DNA of 21,560 nucleotides from DATKKX01 sp035542775 (GTDB lineage: Bacteria > Planctomycetota > Phycisphaerae > UBA1845 > UTPLA1): NCBI GenBank assembly GCA_035542775.1, contig DATKKX010000239.1:1-21560 (forward strand), read 5' to 3'. Shown piece after piece: positions 1 to 7,493 of this stretch. Every line of letters starts with the position of its first letter. Positions within the stretch are counted from its first letter, which is position 1. Position numbers and translations under genes: made by a program. The notes beneath the pieces were generated by a model, which ran no database searches, had not been told where the DNA came from, and saw only the letters and a list, made by a program, of their open reading frames with translations.

Positions 1-1247
1 AGGTAGGCAACCACTTTGTCCAGCGGGACGATCGGCTGAATGACGAAATGCGATGAGCCGATCAGGCCCAGTTCCTCTCCGCTCCAGCAGGCGAAGAACA
101 TGCCTCGCTGCGGCTTGCCGGGGTCTCCGTTGCGCCAGGCCTCGGCGGCTGCGGCCGCAAGCTCGAGCAAGGCTGCGACGCCGGAGGCATTGTCGTCGGC
201 GCCAAGGTGAATCCGGCCTTCTTCGCCTTGCCTGGCGAGCGATCCCAGGCCGATCCCATTGCCGATGTGGTCATAGTGCGCGCCCAACATGACGTACTCA
301 TTGACTCCGCCGGTCGGCGGTAAGACGGCGAGGACGTTGTTGCAAGTCCTGCGAACGCGCTCCAGCTCGACGGAGACGCGAACACGGGCGCCGGCCACCG
401 CGCTGGGGGCATGCGGGTTGGCCTGCTCGCCGTCCTGCAGGGTTTGGAGTGATTTCAGATCGAGCCCGGCCGCGGACAGCAGGCGATTGGCCAGATCACC
501 GCTGACCGAGACAGCCACGATCGGCCCGCTGGATTCTCGATCGTCCTCCCGAAGCTTGACCAGCTCGCCCGGCTTGGGCGAATTGGGACCGGTGACGAGC
601 AGGATGCCCTTGGCGCCGCGGTCGGCGGCCAGCTTGGCCTTGTAGCGATCCTGAGCGTAGAGGCTCAGCTCCTGCCGTCGCTGTGGAGAGGCGTTTTCGG
701 GAAGATGGCGGAGCGCCAGCACGATCTTGCCGTTCACATCCAGGCCGGCGTAGGAATCGTAACCTTTGCCGGCAGACTGCGGCTCGACCAGGCCGTAGCC
801 GACGAAGACCACCTCGCCCTCAGCCGTGCCGTTGGCGCTGAACGCCAGCGGGCGAAAATCCTTGTCCAACTCGCAGGGTCGAGGCGAGCCGGCGCCGTCC
901 ACAATGGCCATGTCATTCTTGCCCGGCGTCATCTTGACGCCGGCGGTGAATTCAAACGGCTGGAAGAAAGCGTCGACTTCTCCGGCCGGCTGCAGTCCGG
1001 CATTGCGGAACACCTTGGCGATGTACTCCGCCGCGCGGGCCGCGCCGGGCGAGCCGGTCAGCCTGCCGCCGCATTCCTCCGAGGCCATATATTCCACGTC
1101 CGCGCGAAGAGCGGCGGCAAGAGCGGATGGCGCCGGCTTGGGTGCGGCGGGAGTCACCTCCGAAGGGGCCCGTTGGGCAACGGGCTGTTGGCAGCCGGCG
1201 ATCAAGACCAGAACCGCGATGGAGAGCCGACGACATAGAGAATTCAT
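1..1247 (-). CDS. M28-family metallopeptidase lipoprotein, partial (3' end outside window)
   Basis: Reading minus from an ATG at 1247 gives an uninterrupted frame of 415 complete codons that leaves the window. The start has GGGAG six bases upstream. The N-terminus is a lipoprotein signal peptide ending in the lipobox LIAG-C (Cys19), followed by an Ala/Pro-rich linker. Residues about 130-240 look like a protease-associated (PA) insert. The zinc peptidase core follows: GAHYDHIG (His324), LGADDNASG (Asp351/352) and the SGEE motif (Glu391/392), then a stretch resembling M28 sequence at the edge. These are the usual co-catalytic zinc ligands and catalytic Glu of M28 aminopeptidases; the final His ligand would lie outside. 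Inferred role: a membrane-anchored exopeptidase that trims extracytoplasmic peptides. Family call is firm; substrate unknown. It is divergent from the SppA-like gene. Confidence 0.93.
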   Translation of the reverse strand, partial: MNSLCRRLSIAVLVLIAGCQQPVAQRAPSEVTPAAPKPAPSALAAALRADVEYMASEECGGRLTGSPGAARAAEYIAKVFRNAGLQPAGEVDAFFQPFEFTAGVKMTPGKNDMAIVDGAGSPRPCELDKDFRPLAFSANGTAEGEVVFVGYGLVEPQSAGKGYDSYAGLDVNGKIVLALRHLPENASPQRRQELSLYAQDRYKAKLAADRGAKGILLVTGPNSPKPGELVKLREDDRESSGPIVAVSVSGDLANRLLSAAGLDLKSLQTLQDGEQANPHAPSAVAGARVRVSVELERVRRTCNNVLAVLPPTGGVNEYVMLGAHYDHIGNGIGLGSLARQGEEGRIHLGADDNASGVAALLELAAAAAEAWRNGDPGKPQRGMFFACWSGEELGLIGSSHFVIQPIVPLDKVVAY

Positions 1248-1311
1248 ATGAAACTCCCGGGAATCTCGAAGATTGCGTCTAGCGCCCGCAGATTTCCTTT
1301 ACCAGGGGTAC

Positions 1312-1337
1312 ATCGACTTCACTGAGCGAAGTCCGAT
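1312..1337. repeat. Imperfect inverted repeat in the divergent M28/sppA intergenic region
   Basis: ATCGACTTC (1312-1320) and GAAGTC-C-GAT (1328-1337) form a nine-pair inverted repeat with one bulged base around a 7-base centre. It lies in the 176-bp gap between two divergently transcribed peptidase genes. It could be an operator or the stem of a leader transcript. There is no T-tract, so it is not a typical terminator. No clear -35/-10 pair could be assigned in this gap. Confidence 0.35.
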
Positions 1338-1411
1338 CCCACTTCCGTTGTTCGCTCGGTTCGGTGATCATACCGGCAACAGTATCAAATGGCGACGGCG
1401 TTGTTTTACGC

Positions 1412-1416
1412 GGAGG
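1412..1416 (+). promoter_or_regulatory. Ribosome binding site fixing the sppA-like start
   Basis: GGAGG ends seven bases before the ATG at 1424. The frame stays open upstream to an ATG at 1364, but that start has no ribosome site and would put 20 extra residues ahead of the lipoprotein signal peptide. The downstream start is preferred. Confidence 0.75.
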
Positions 1417-1423
1417 ATCGCAA

Positions 1424-2434
1424 ATGAATATGGAACGGTACTGGAATCGTGGCGCCGGCCTTGCTCTGGCCATCATCGCCGGCTTGCTGTTGGCCTCGGG
1501 TTGCACGCCGGTCGGCAGCTTCAAGGTCACAGCCCTACCGGAGGACCAGACCCTTCAGGAAAAAATCGTGTACCGCGATCCGGGCTGGGTGGCGGATCGC
1601 GTCGCCTTGATTGACATCGGTGGTATTCTGATGAACGCCTACGAACCCAAGCTGCTGGGCGAGGGGGAACACGTTGTCTCCCTGGCGGTGGAGAAGCTCA
1701 ACACCGCAGCCAACGACAAGCGCGTCAAGGCGGTGGTCCTGCGCATCAATTCGCCCGGCGGTTCCGTGACCGCCAGCGACATCCTGTATGAGGAGATCAA
1801 GGCGTTCAAGAAGAAGACCGGCAGGCCGGTGGTGGCTTACTTTCAGGACGTGGCCGCCAGCGGAGCTTACTATCTGGCCTGCGCCGCCGACGAGATCATT
1901 GCCGAGCGAACCTGCATCACCGGATCGATCGGCGTGATCATGCAGATGGTGGATTTCTCGGGAACGATGTCAAAGCTGGGTATCGGGGCGGACGCCATCA
2001 CATCCGGTCCGTACAAGGACGCCGGCTCACCCCTGCGGCGGATGCGGCCCGAGGAACGGGAACTGTTCCAGAAACTCGTGGATAACATGTATCAGCAGTT
2101 CGTGGATGTCGTTGCCGCCGGCCGGCCCAAGCTGACCCGGGAGCAGGTCCTGGCGCTCGCTGACGGCCGTGTTTATAGCGCCCAGCAGGCGCTCGACGCC
2201 GGATTGGTCGACCGCATCTCCACTTTGGAAGAAGCCGTCAACATCGCCAAGAAGCGAGCCAACATCAAGGCCGCTCTGACGGTTATGTATCACCGGCCTC
2301 TGGCTTGGCGCGGAAACATCTACGCCCAAACGCCTGAGACAGCATCGCCGACGGTGAATCTCGTGAACATTGATTTGCCCGCGGACTGGACAAAACGCCC
2401 TCGTTTCATGTATATATGGAGTGTCGAGGAGTGA
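1424..2434 (+). CDS. sppA: Signal peptide peptidase SppA-like S49 serine protease (predicted lipoprotein)
   Basis: The product is 336 residues. The N-terminus is Arg-containing, then hydrophobic, then a lipobox LASG-C with Cys27, so the protein is probably lipid-anchored and not held by a transmembrane helix as in classical SppA. The S49 core follows: a VVLRINSPGG block, a DVAASGAYY block with the nucleophile Ser146, a CITGSIGV block, and Lys198 in SGPYKDAG as the general base. This is the Ser/Lys dyad of the short (36 kDa) SppA type, which cuts leftover signal peptides in or at the membrane. A C-terminal tail of about 50 residues after the protease core has no recognised domain. The gene is followed by the zinc-ribbon gene on the same strand after 145 bp. 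Family call is strong; the actual substrate is not shown. Confidence 0.93.
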   Translation: MNMERYWNRGAGLALAIIAGLLLASGCTPVGSFKVTALPEDQTLQEKIVYRDPGWVADRVALIDIGGILMNAYEPKLLGEGEHVVSLAVEKLNTAANDKRVKAVVLRINSPGGSVTASDILYEEIKAFKKKTGRPVVAYFQDVAASGAYYLACAADEIIAERTCITGSIGVIMQMVDFSGTMSKLGIGADAITSGPYKDAGSPLRRMRPEERELFQKLVDNMYQQFVDVVAAGRPKLTREQVLALADGRVYSAQQALDAGLVDRISTLEEAVNIAKKRANIKAALTVMYHRPLAWRGNIYAQTPETASPTVNLVNIDLPADWTKRPRFMYIWSVEE

Positions 2435-2579
2435 AGTTGCGGCCCGCGAGCCGCTGCGGTCGGTCGAGGCCATTCAAAGCGAGGGCGATGTTCATTTCGG
2501 TCGCCCTGCGACACGACCGCGGCGGTGGAGAGTCGCCTGCCGCAGTCAGGGGAAAGGACACCCTCTGGGAGCGGTTGCA
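2435..2579 (+). other. Intergenic gap after sppA with two weak hairpins
   Basis: Directly after the stop, GCGGC (2439-2443) pairs with GCCGC (2450-2454). Further on, AGGGCGA (2482-2488) pairs with TCGCCCT (2501-2507). Neither is followed by a T-run, so neither is a standard intrinsic terminator. Read-through into the zinc-ribbon gene is possible. No convincing promoter was seen. Confidence 0.3.
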
Positions 2580-2768
2580 ATGCCGCTGCGCCTCTATTGT
2601 TCGAGTTGCGGACGGCAACTCTTGCTGGACCGGGCGTTTTCCGGCGGCTACTGCCGCTGCAAGTTCTGCCGCGCATCCATCCAGGTGCCGCGCGTATCCT
2701 CGCCTCAGCCGCCCCAGCCCCCGACCCGACCCGACAAGCCCCCGCCTGCCGCGCCGGCGCGACCATGA
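2580..2768 (+). CDS. Small zinc-ribbon protein with proline-rich tail
   Basis: The ATG at 2580 is preceded by GGGAG with 8-base spacing and encodes 62 residues. Cys7-x2-Cys10 and Cys25-x-Cys27-x2-Cys30 form a compact zinc ribbon, followed by about 25 residues very rich in Pro and Ala. The cysteine layout resembles the short MJ0042-type ribbons that stand at the N-terminus of many planctomycete proteins, there usually joined to a larger domain. Here the frame stops, and no continuation in another frame resembles protein, so it looks free-standing and not frameshifted. A longer upstream frame exists on this strand but lacks protein-like character before residue 71. Function unknown; zinc binding is a strong prediction. 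Confidence 0.6.
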   Translation: MPLRLYCSSCGRQLLLDRAFSGGYCRCKFCRASIQVPRVSSPQPPQPPTRPDKPPPAAPARP

Positions 2769-2914
2769 AGTCGAGCCGTGAATCAGGTCCTTTGCTCGAC
2801 GCCCACCGGGACGAGATCTAAGAAACGCTCCGCTAACGGCCGATATCACAGCATGGTCGTGGAAAGCGGGACGAAATCTCCGCGTCAAACCATCGCCGCC
2901 CAGGGCGAGGCTCC

Positions 2915-4348
2915 GTGGTGGATATCCTGAAAAAAGCCCCTCCGCACTTACCGTCAATGCCGCGCGGCAAAGCGGGGATTCCCTGTCCCGCCGCAGGTAA
3001 GGCTCCGTCCCCGCACAACCCGCAGAACGAAGAAGAAACACCAGCAAGTCCCACCCTGTCCCAGGAGACAAGATCGACCAGTCACCAACACGCCGAACCT
3101 GCACCGGCCACTGGCCGGTGCCACACCGATGTGCGGACAGGCGTTAAGCCCGCAAGTCGGCGGCGGCGAATCATGATGGGGCTGGCAGCAGGAGGATTCG
3201 CGACCCTGCTGGCCCTGGCGGCATCGGAGCTGCTGTTGCGGATCACATGGAATCGGCCGGCGGGACGCTACATCCGCGGGGCATACTGGAAGTACATGCT
3301 GCCCGACGCCGAGCTGGGTTTCCTGCCCAAGCCCAACACCCTGGTCGAGTATCCGCGGTTTCAAGCCTCCTTCACGACCAACAGCCAGGGGCTTCGCGGC
3401 CCTGAGCATGCCGCCATGAAGATGCCCCAGATCCGGCGGATCGTCGTCCTCGGCGACTCGTTCGCCTGGGGGCACGGCGTCGGAACCGGGCAGGCGTTCC
3501 CAGAAGTGCTGGAAAAACTCGTGCCGAAGGTGGAGGTGATCAATCTCGGGGTGCCGGGCTTCAACGTTCGGACCGCGCTGCAATACTTCGAGCGGCTCGG
3601 GGCACAGTATCAACCCGATATCGTGTTACTGGCCCTGTGCCAGAACGATATACACGACCTGGACGCATTGGAACGGCGAGAAGTCGGCGCGCCGAGTTCA
3701 GGGCAGGACGCCGATCAGGCTGCGCCGCGCGAGAGCGGGGGCGGCGCTTTCCGTACTTTGAAGCAGTTTCTCGATGATCACTCATACCTCTACGCGATGT
3801 GCATCAGGGCCGTGAACGCAAACAAGACGATGGCCCGTGCCGCCGTGCGATGCGGCCTCAAGGAAGAACTGGCCGGCTTTGAGTTGCTGGACGACAACCT
3901 GCAGGCCTCTTTGATCAATCCCCCACCGCCCGTTCAAAGGGCCGTCGCCCAGGTCAAGTCTGATCTACTGCGGCTGGATGCCTCGGTGAGGTCACATAGA
4001 GGGCGGCTGCTGGTGGCGATGATTCCTTCGCTGCAGGCAGTGACACCGGAGGAACTGGTCAACTCGATCGCCTACACGCGCTACGACGTCGCCGACTTTG
4101 ACATGGATGCTCCCTATCGGATGCTGGGCAGGTTCTTCGCCGAGCATGACATCCCGTTCGTCGATCCCTTGCCGGCCTTCCGGGCAGCACATGCTCGAGG
4201 AGCGGCGCTGTACCTTGCGGGCGACCTGCACTTCAACAGGGAGGGGCATCGGCTGTTCGCGGAGCTGGTAGCGCCGGCGCTGGGCACCATGCTTGATGAA
4301 CAGCAGGCCACGCTTGCCGCGCAAGCGCCCGACAGCAAGCATGACTGA
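2915..4348 (+). CDS. SGNH/GDSL-type hydrolase with N-terminal membrane anchor
   Basis: The convincing protein begins near residue 82: RRRR followed by a hydrophobic anchor (about 87-107), then an SGNH hydrolase domain. Block I is VVLGDSFAWGHG (nucleophile Ser in GDS), block II is INLGVPGFN (Gly), block III is ALCQNDIHD (Asn), and block V is DLHFNREGH (Asp and His). SGNH enzymes act as esterases or acyl transferases. Next to a polysaccharide locus, removal or transfer of acetyl groups on the polymer is a plausible but unproven role. The start is uncertain. The GTG pair at 2915/2918 has GAGG just upstream, yet residues 1-80 are low-complexity Pro/Ser/His-rich, have weaker codon bias than the rest, and contain a REP-like hairpin. 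GTG 3131 or ATG 3173 may be the true start. It is convergent with the GT-C gene. Confidence 0.85.
   Translation: MVDILKKAPPHLPSMPRGKAGIPCPAAGKAPSPHNPQNEEETPASPTLSQETRSTSHQHAEPAPATGRCHTDVRTGVKPASRRRRIMMGLAAGGFATLLALAASELLLRITWNRPAGRYIRGAYWKYMLPDAELGFLPKPNTLVEYPRFQASFTTNSQGLRGPEHAAMKMPQIRRIVVLGDSFAWGHGVGTGQAFPEVLEKLVPKVEVINLGVPGFNVRTALQYFERLGAQYQPDIVLLALCQNDIHDLDALERREVGAPSSGQDADQAAPRESGGGAFRTLKQFLDDHSYLYAMCIRAVNANKTMARAAVRCGLKEELAGFELLDDNLQASLINPPPPVQRAVAQVKSDLLRLDASVRSHRGRLLVAMIPSLQAVTPEELVNSIAYTRYDVADFDMDAPYRMLGRFFAEHDIPFVDPLPAFRAAHARGAALYLAGDLHFNREGHRLFAELVAPALGTMLDEQQATLAAQAPDSKHD
3101..3133. repeat. REP-like double hairpin
   Basis: GCACCGGCCA (3101-3110) and TGGCCGGTGC (3112-3121) form a perfect 10-bp inverted repeat around one base. 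It is followed at once by a second small stem, CACA (3122-3125) with TGTG (3130-3133). Two adjacent palindromes of this kind look like dispersed intergenic repeats (REP/BIME-like), although only one copy occurs here. It lies inside the open N-terminal extension of the SGNH reading frame, which is unusual for coding sequence. Confidence 0.5.
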
Positions 4349-4365
4349 GGCAGAGATCGATCACC

Positions 4366-6030
4366 CTAATCGTCCGAGTTGACCGCTTCGATGTCACCCA
4401 GCGGGATAGGCAGGTCCCGTCGGGCGTAAAGGATGTAATCATGCCGCCAGTTCGCGGCCCAATGTTGTCGGGCACTGCGGGTCAGGGCTTCCTCGGGAAA
4501 TATCAAACGCCGATCGTCACCGACGTTAAACCGCTCCACCGGAACGTAGAGGCGGACCAGATCGGAATCGGACTGCATGATCTTAATCCTCGCCGGACTG
4601 GCGATGACGAGGACGTAGTCGGGCCGGTACTGCTTGATTAACTCCGGCTCCTTCGTCCGCCGACGGGCCTCCGGCCAGACGAGGCCGCCGGTGTCGAGGA
4701 TGCGGGCCTTGCTGACATAACCGATGCATCCGATGTCGCACGCCAGGATCGTCGTGTCAGGAGTCGCGCTTTGCTCCGCCCAGGCCCGCATGGGCTCATA
4801 GATCCCGCTTCGGATGCGGTTGGGACCCATATGATAGGCGGCCGCGCCGACGCCGAGGATTGCCAGACATGCAGAAACAATCGAGACGCTTCGCCAAGTG
4901 CGTCTGAGGCCGACGCACAGCGCGGGTGTGGCTGCTTCCAGAACGCAAGCCAGCCCCAGGCCGAACCACATACAACCGGCGGTGAGGACCGGCTGATAGT
5001 ACCAGCCGAACATCATCGGTCGCGCGGCCAGATAAGCCGCCGTCACCAGCAGGGGGAAGATCGAGAATCCTCGGCCCGGATTCTCGGTCCGCAGACACCG
5101 CCAGCAGCCCCGGATGACGAAGGGCAGCGCCGCCAGGAGCGGCCAGGACGGAGCGAAGCTGCCGGCCAGGATCTCGCCAATCCGTTGCCAGCCCCCGGTG
5201 CCGGCATAGAGATCGGCCTTGGCGAGCAGAGAGTTTGGAATGGGCGAGCCGAAGTACCAGGTCAGCAAGCCTGCATAGACCAGCCCAAGCGCCACCGCCG
5301 GAGCGAACAGGCGGACCGCCGCTTGCCGACTTCGCACGCGCCAGCATGCCAGGATGGGGAGTACCAGCACTCCCTCAGGCCGCACCATCGGAGCGAGTGC
5401 AGCCAGCACGCTCGCGGCGATGATCCACCGCGAAAAACCGAAACCCAGGGCCAGAGCGACGATCATGACGAAAAATGATGACTCCATCCCGCCGGCGGCG
5501 TTGCGATTCAGTTCGGGCTCGAGGGCCAAGGCCAGCACTGCCAGCCAGCCGCCCAGCCGGGAATGGCCCGTGAGGCAACGGAGGATCAGGACCGCCGTCA
5601 CGGCGTCGCAGAAGGCGCTGAAGTATGCACAGAACGAGGTCAGGCTGAGCCCTAGCGCCGCCGCACCGGATAGAAGGGATGCATAGGCGGGCGTGGTCGT
5701 GCCGAGAACTGGCTCCCATGGGGCGCCGGGGTTGTACACGAAGCCCTTGCCGGCGGCGAAGTTTTCCGCGATGCGGAGGGTGATGAAGGCATCGTCATAC
5801 AGGTGGCAGGGAATCAGCGACAGCAGACGGCACCCTAGAACGGTGATCGCCGCGATGATACAGTCCAACAAAGACAGACCTCGCGGCGACGCTCCTTCCT
5901 GCCTCGAGTTCAATTGCCGCGCCGCTGAGGCCGGAGTCGTGCTGAGGTGTGTGAGATCAGGCTGCGGGCGCACACGGCGGACGCATAGTCCCGGCGGCGG
6001 CGCACACTTACTCTCCGAGGACATTACCAT
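4366..6030 (-). CDS. GT-C fold integral membrane glycosyltransferase
   Basis: The product is 554 residues: a hydrophilic N-terminal segment of about 50 residues, then many hydrophobic helices. After the first helix comes YDDAFITLRIAENF with the Asp pair at 79-80, then FVYNPG and a GTTTP motif. This is the first extracytoplasmic loop of GT-C enzymes of the ArnT/PMT/arabinosyltransferase kind, where the Asp is catalytic. A soluble C-terminal part has ACDIGCIGYVS and ILDTGGLVWPEA blocks common in this group. Such enzymes use lipid-phosphate sugars on the outer face of the membrane. The ATG shares a base with the TGA of the ligase gene (TGATG), so it is probably translationally coupled; a second ATG lies two codons on. 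It is the last gene of the minus-strand operon. Acceptor and sugar unknown. Confidence 0.85.
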   Translation of the reverse strand: MVMSSESKCAPPPGLCVRRVRPQPDLTHLSTTPASAARQLNSRQEGASPRGLSLLDCIIAAITVLGCRLLSLIPCHLYDDAFITLRIAENFAAGKGFVYNPGAPWEPVLGTTTPAYASLLSGAAALGLSLTSFCAYFSAFCDAVTAVLILRCLTGHSRLGGWLAVLALALEPELNRNAAGGMESSFFVMIVALALGFGFSRWIIAASVLAALAPMVRPEGVLVLPILACWRVRSRQAAVRLFAPAVALGLVYAGLLTWYFGSPIPNSLLAKADLYAGTGGWQRIGEILAGSFAPSWPLLAALPFVIRGCWRCLRTENPGRGFSIFPLLVTAAYLAARPMMFGWYYQPVLTAGCMWFGLGLACVLEAATPALCVGLRRTWRSVSIVSACLAILGVGAAAYHMGPNRIRSGIYEPMRAWAEQSATPDTTILACDIGCIGYVSKARILDTGGLVWPEARRRTKEPELIKQYRPDYVLVIASPARIKIMQSDSDLVRLYVPVERFNVGDDRRLIFPEEALTRSARQHWAANWRHDYILYARRDLPIPLGDIEAVNSDD

Positions 6031-7484
6031 CAGACAACTACGCTCGAGGGCGAGGTAGCAAGCGCCACGCTGCGCGGCTGTGACGGCGAGAACATCAGGT
6101 TCAGGGCTTCGACGGGCCTCTTCCTTTTCTTCGCCTTCGCCTGTCGTGCTGCTCGAGTGCGTTCCTTCGCCGCGGCGACCGCAGCATTGAGATACCGATG
6201 CCAGGCCTCACGGCGAATGACCGCATGTAAGGCCACGTTCAGGCCACACATGACGAGCATCAACTCAAGGTATTCCTCGTTGTGGAAAAAGCCGTGGATG
6301 CAGAATGCGATCATCCCGAGCAGCAGCCCACGCGACCAGTAGTAGGCCCATCGCATCTCGGGAGGAAAGCTGCGGGATCGCCGCATCAGCCGAAACAGGC
6401 TGATGATGGTGCCAATGATGATCGCCAGCCAGAGGGGATGGCCGATGAGACCCAGCTCGGACAGGTTCTGCAGGAAAATGTTGTGAGCGGCTTTGCGTCC
6501 TCCGATGTACTTGTCCTTGGCATACTCGAAGTTGCCGAAACCCACGCCGATCATCGGATTCTGATCCAGCAGCTCCATCGCGATGTCCCAGGTGGCGAAG
6601 CGGGACATGGCGGACTTGTCATTGCGGTACTCGATGATCGACGTGACGCGCTCGCGGATTTCCTGACTGGACATCGTCCAGGCCACGACGGCGACCAGGC
6701 CGGCCGCGACGATGGCGCGAAGGTGAAACCGGCTGCTCCAGGCCATGCACGCCAACACGAAGGCCAGAGCCACAAAGCCGGCACGGGAGCGCGAGCCGAT
6801 GATGGCCAGGCAGATCAGGGCCGCGCACACCAGCAGCGCGGCCCGCCAGCGGGCATGCCTCACCGACAGGGCATAGTAGAAGACCATCGGCAGGCTCATC
6901 ACGCTCAGGAGCGCGAACAGGTTGTTGTCGTATGTCCGACCATAGACCTGATGCGGCCCGAGCAGGATGACCTTGAAACCGCCCTTGATGGCCCAGAAGG
7001 CCGTGGACATCGCGACCACAATGTACAGGATCCGAAAACGGCGAAGGTCGGCGGCCAGGCCCGTCAGCAGAATGATGACGGTCAGCAGCTTGATGAGGCT
7101 TCGGTAGCTGTACGAGTTGTTGGAGATCGGGGTGGGCACCAGAAACCGCGTGACACTGACGTACATCAGGAGCACCACCATCAGTGCCAGCGGCCAGGAG
7201 GGTTCGAACAGTGGGTTCCGTGTCAGCGTTTCTCTCACCGAAAGAATGGAGCCCGACCTGTGATCCTTCTGAGGAAGGAGCGTCCGGCGCTTGATGCCAA
7301 AAGCGATGGCTCCCATCACCAGGGGTACGCCGACCAGCATGCCATCCTGAAAGTCGCCGCGCCAACAGAGCATTTTGGGCTGCATCAATGAAACGACGTA
7401 GTACACACACAGGCCGAAGAACGGCCGGGTCAGCACGAAGGGAAGCGTCGCGAACAGCAAAACGAGGTACAGTGTGAATCGCAT
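6030..7484 (-). CDS. O-antigen ligase-like membrane protein (exosortase-associated O-glycosylation ligase type)
   Basis: The product is 484 residues with about ten or more hydrophobic helices. The N-terminus, with PFVLTRPFFGLCVYYVVSLM followed by QPKML, resembles the putative O-glycosylation ligase family of exosortase systems. So does the central block IKGGF (166-170) followed about 13 residues later by YGRTYDNNLFALL. The Wzy_C/WaaL signature is seen as GSRSRAG (230-236), SRFATWD, and a periplasmic loop with KAAHNIFLQNLSELGLIG (His334). These enzymes join or polymerise lipid-linked glycans at the periplasmic face. The ATG has GAGG six bases upstream and lies 9 bp after the preceding gene. 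The Lys/Arg-rich C-terminal tail should be cytoplasmic. Whether it acts as EPS polymerase or as a protein O-glycosylation ligase is not decided by sequence. Confidence 0.88.
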   Translation of the reverse strand: MRFTLYLVLLFATLPFVLTRPFFGLCVYYVVSLMQPKMLCWRGDFQDGMLVGVPLVMGAIAFGIKRRTLLPQKDHRSGSILSVRETLTRNPLFEPSWPLALMVVLLMYVSVTRFLVPTPISNNSYSYRSLIKLLTVIILLTGLAADLRRFRILYIVVAMSTAFWAIKGGFKVILLGPHQVYGRTYDNNLFALLSVMSLPMVFYYALSVRHARWRAALLVCAALICLAIIGSRSRAGFVALAFVLACMAWSSRFHLRAIVAAGLVAVVAWTMSSQEIRERVTSIIEYRNDKSAMSRFATWDIAMELLDQNPMIGVGFGNFEYAKDKYIGGRKAAHNIFLQNLSELGLIGHPLWLAIIIGTIISLFRLMRRSRSFPPEMRWAYYWSRGLLLGMIAFCIHGFFHNEEYLELMLVMCGLNVALHAVIRREAWHRYLNAAVAAAKERTRAARQAKAKKRKRPVEALNLMFSPSQPRSVALATSPSSVVV

Positions 7485-7493
7485 ATCAATCCT

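Noticed and set aside
705..1238. Plus-strand frame of 177 residues opposite the M28 gene
   Set aside because: The minus strand has a continuous M28 peptidase with catalytic motifs and a lipobox; the plus frame has no recognisable domain.
1364..1423. Upstream extension of the sppA-like frame
   Set aside because: No ribosome site, and it would place 20 residues before the lipoprotein signal peptide; GGAGG favours 1424.
2406..3104. Minus-strand frame of 232 residues across the sppA/SGNH gap
   Set aside because: Arg/Gly-rich low-quality sequence without motifs; it overlaps the end of sppA, the zinc ribbon and its ribosome site.
4349..4365. Bidirectional terminator between the convergent SGNH and GT-C genes
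   Set aside because: The 17-bp gap has only a short GATCGATC palindrome and no stem with a T-run.
6282..7391. Plus-strand frame of 369 residues opposite the ligase gene
   Set aside because: His/Gln/Asp-rich composition typical of the complement of a membrane protein gene; the minus strand has the Wzy_C motifs.
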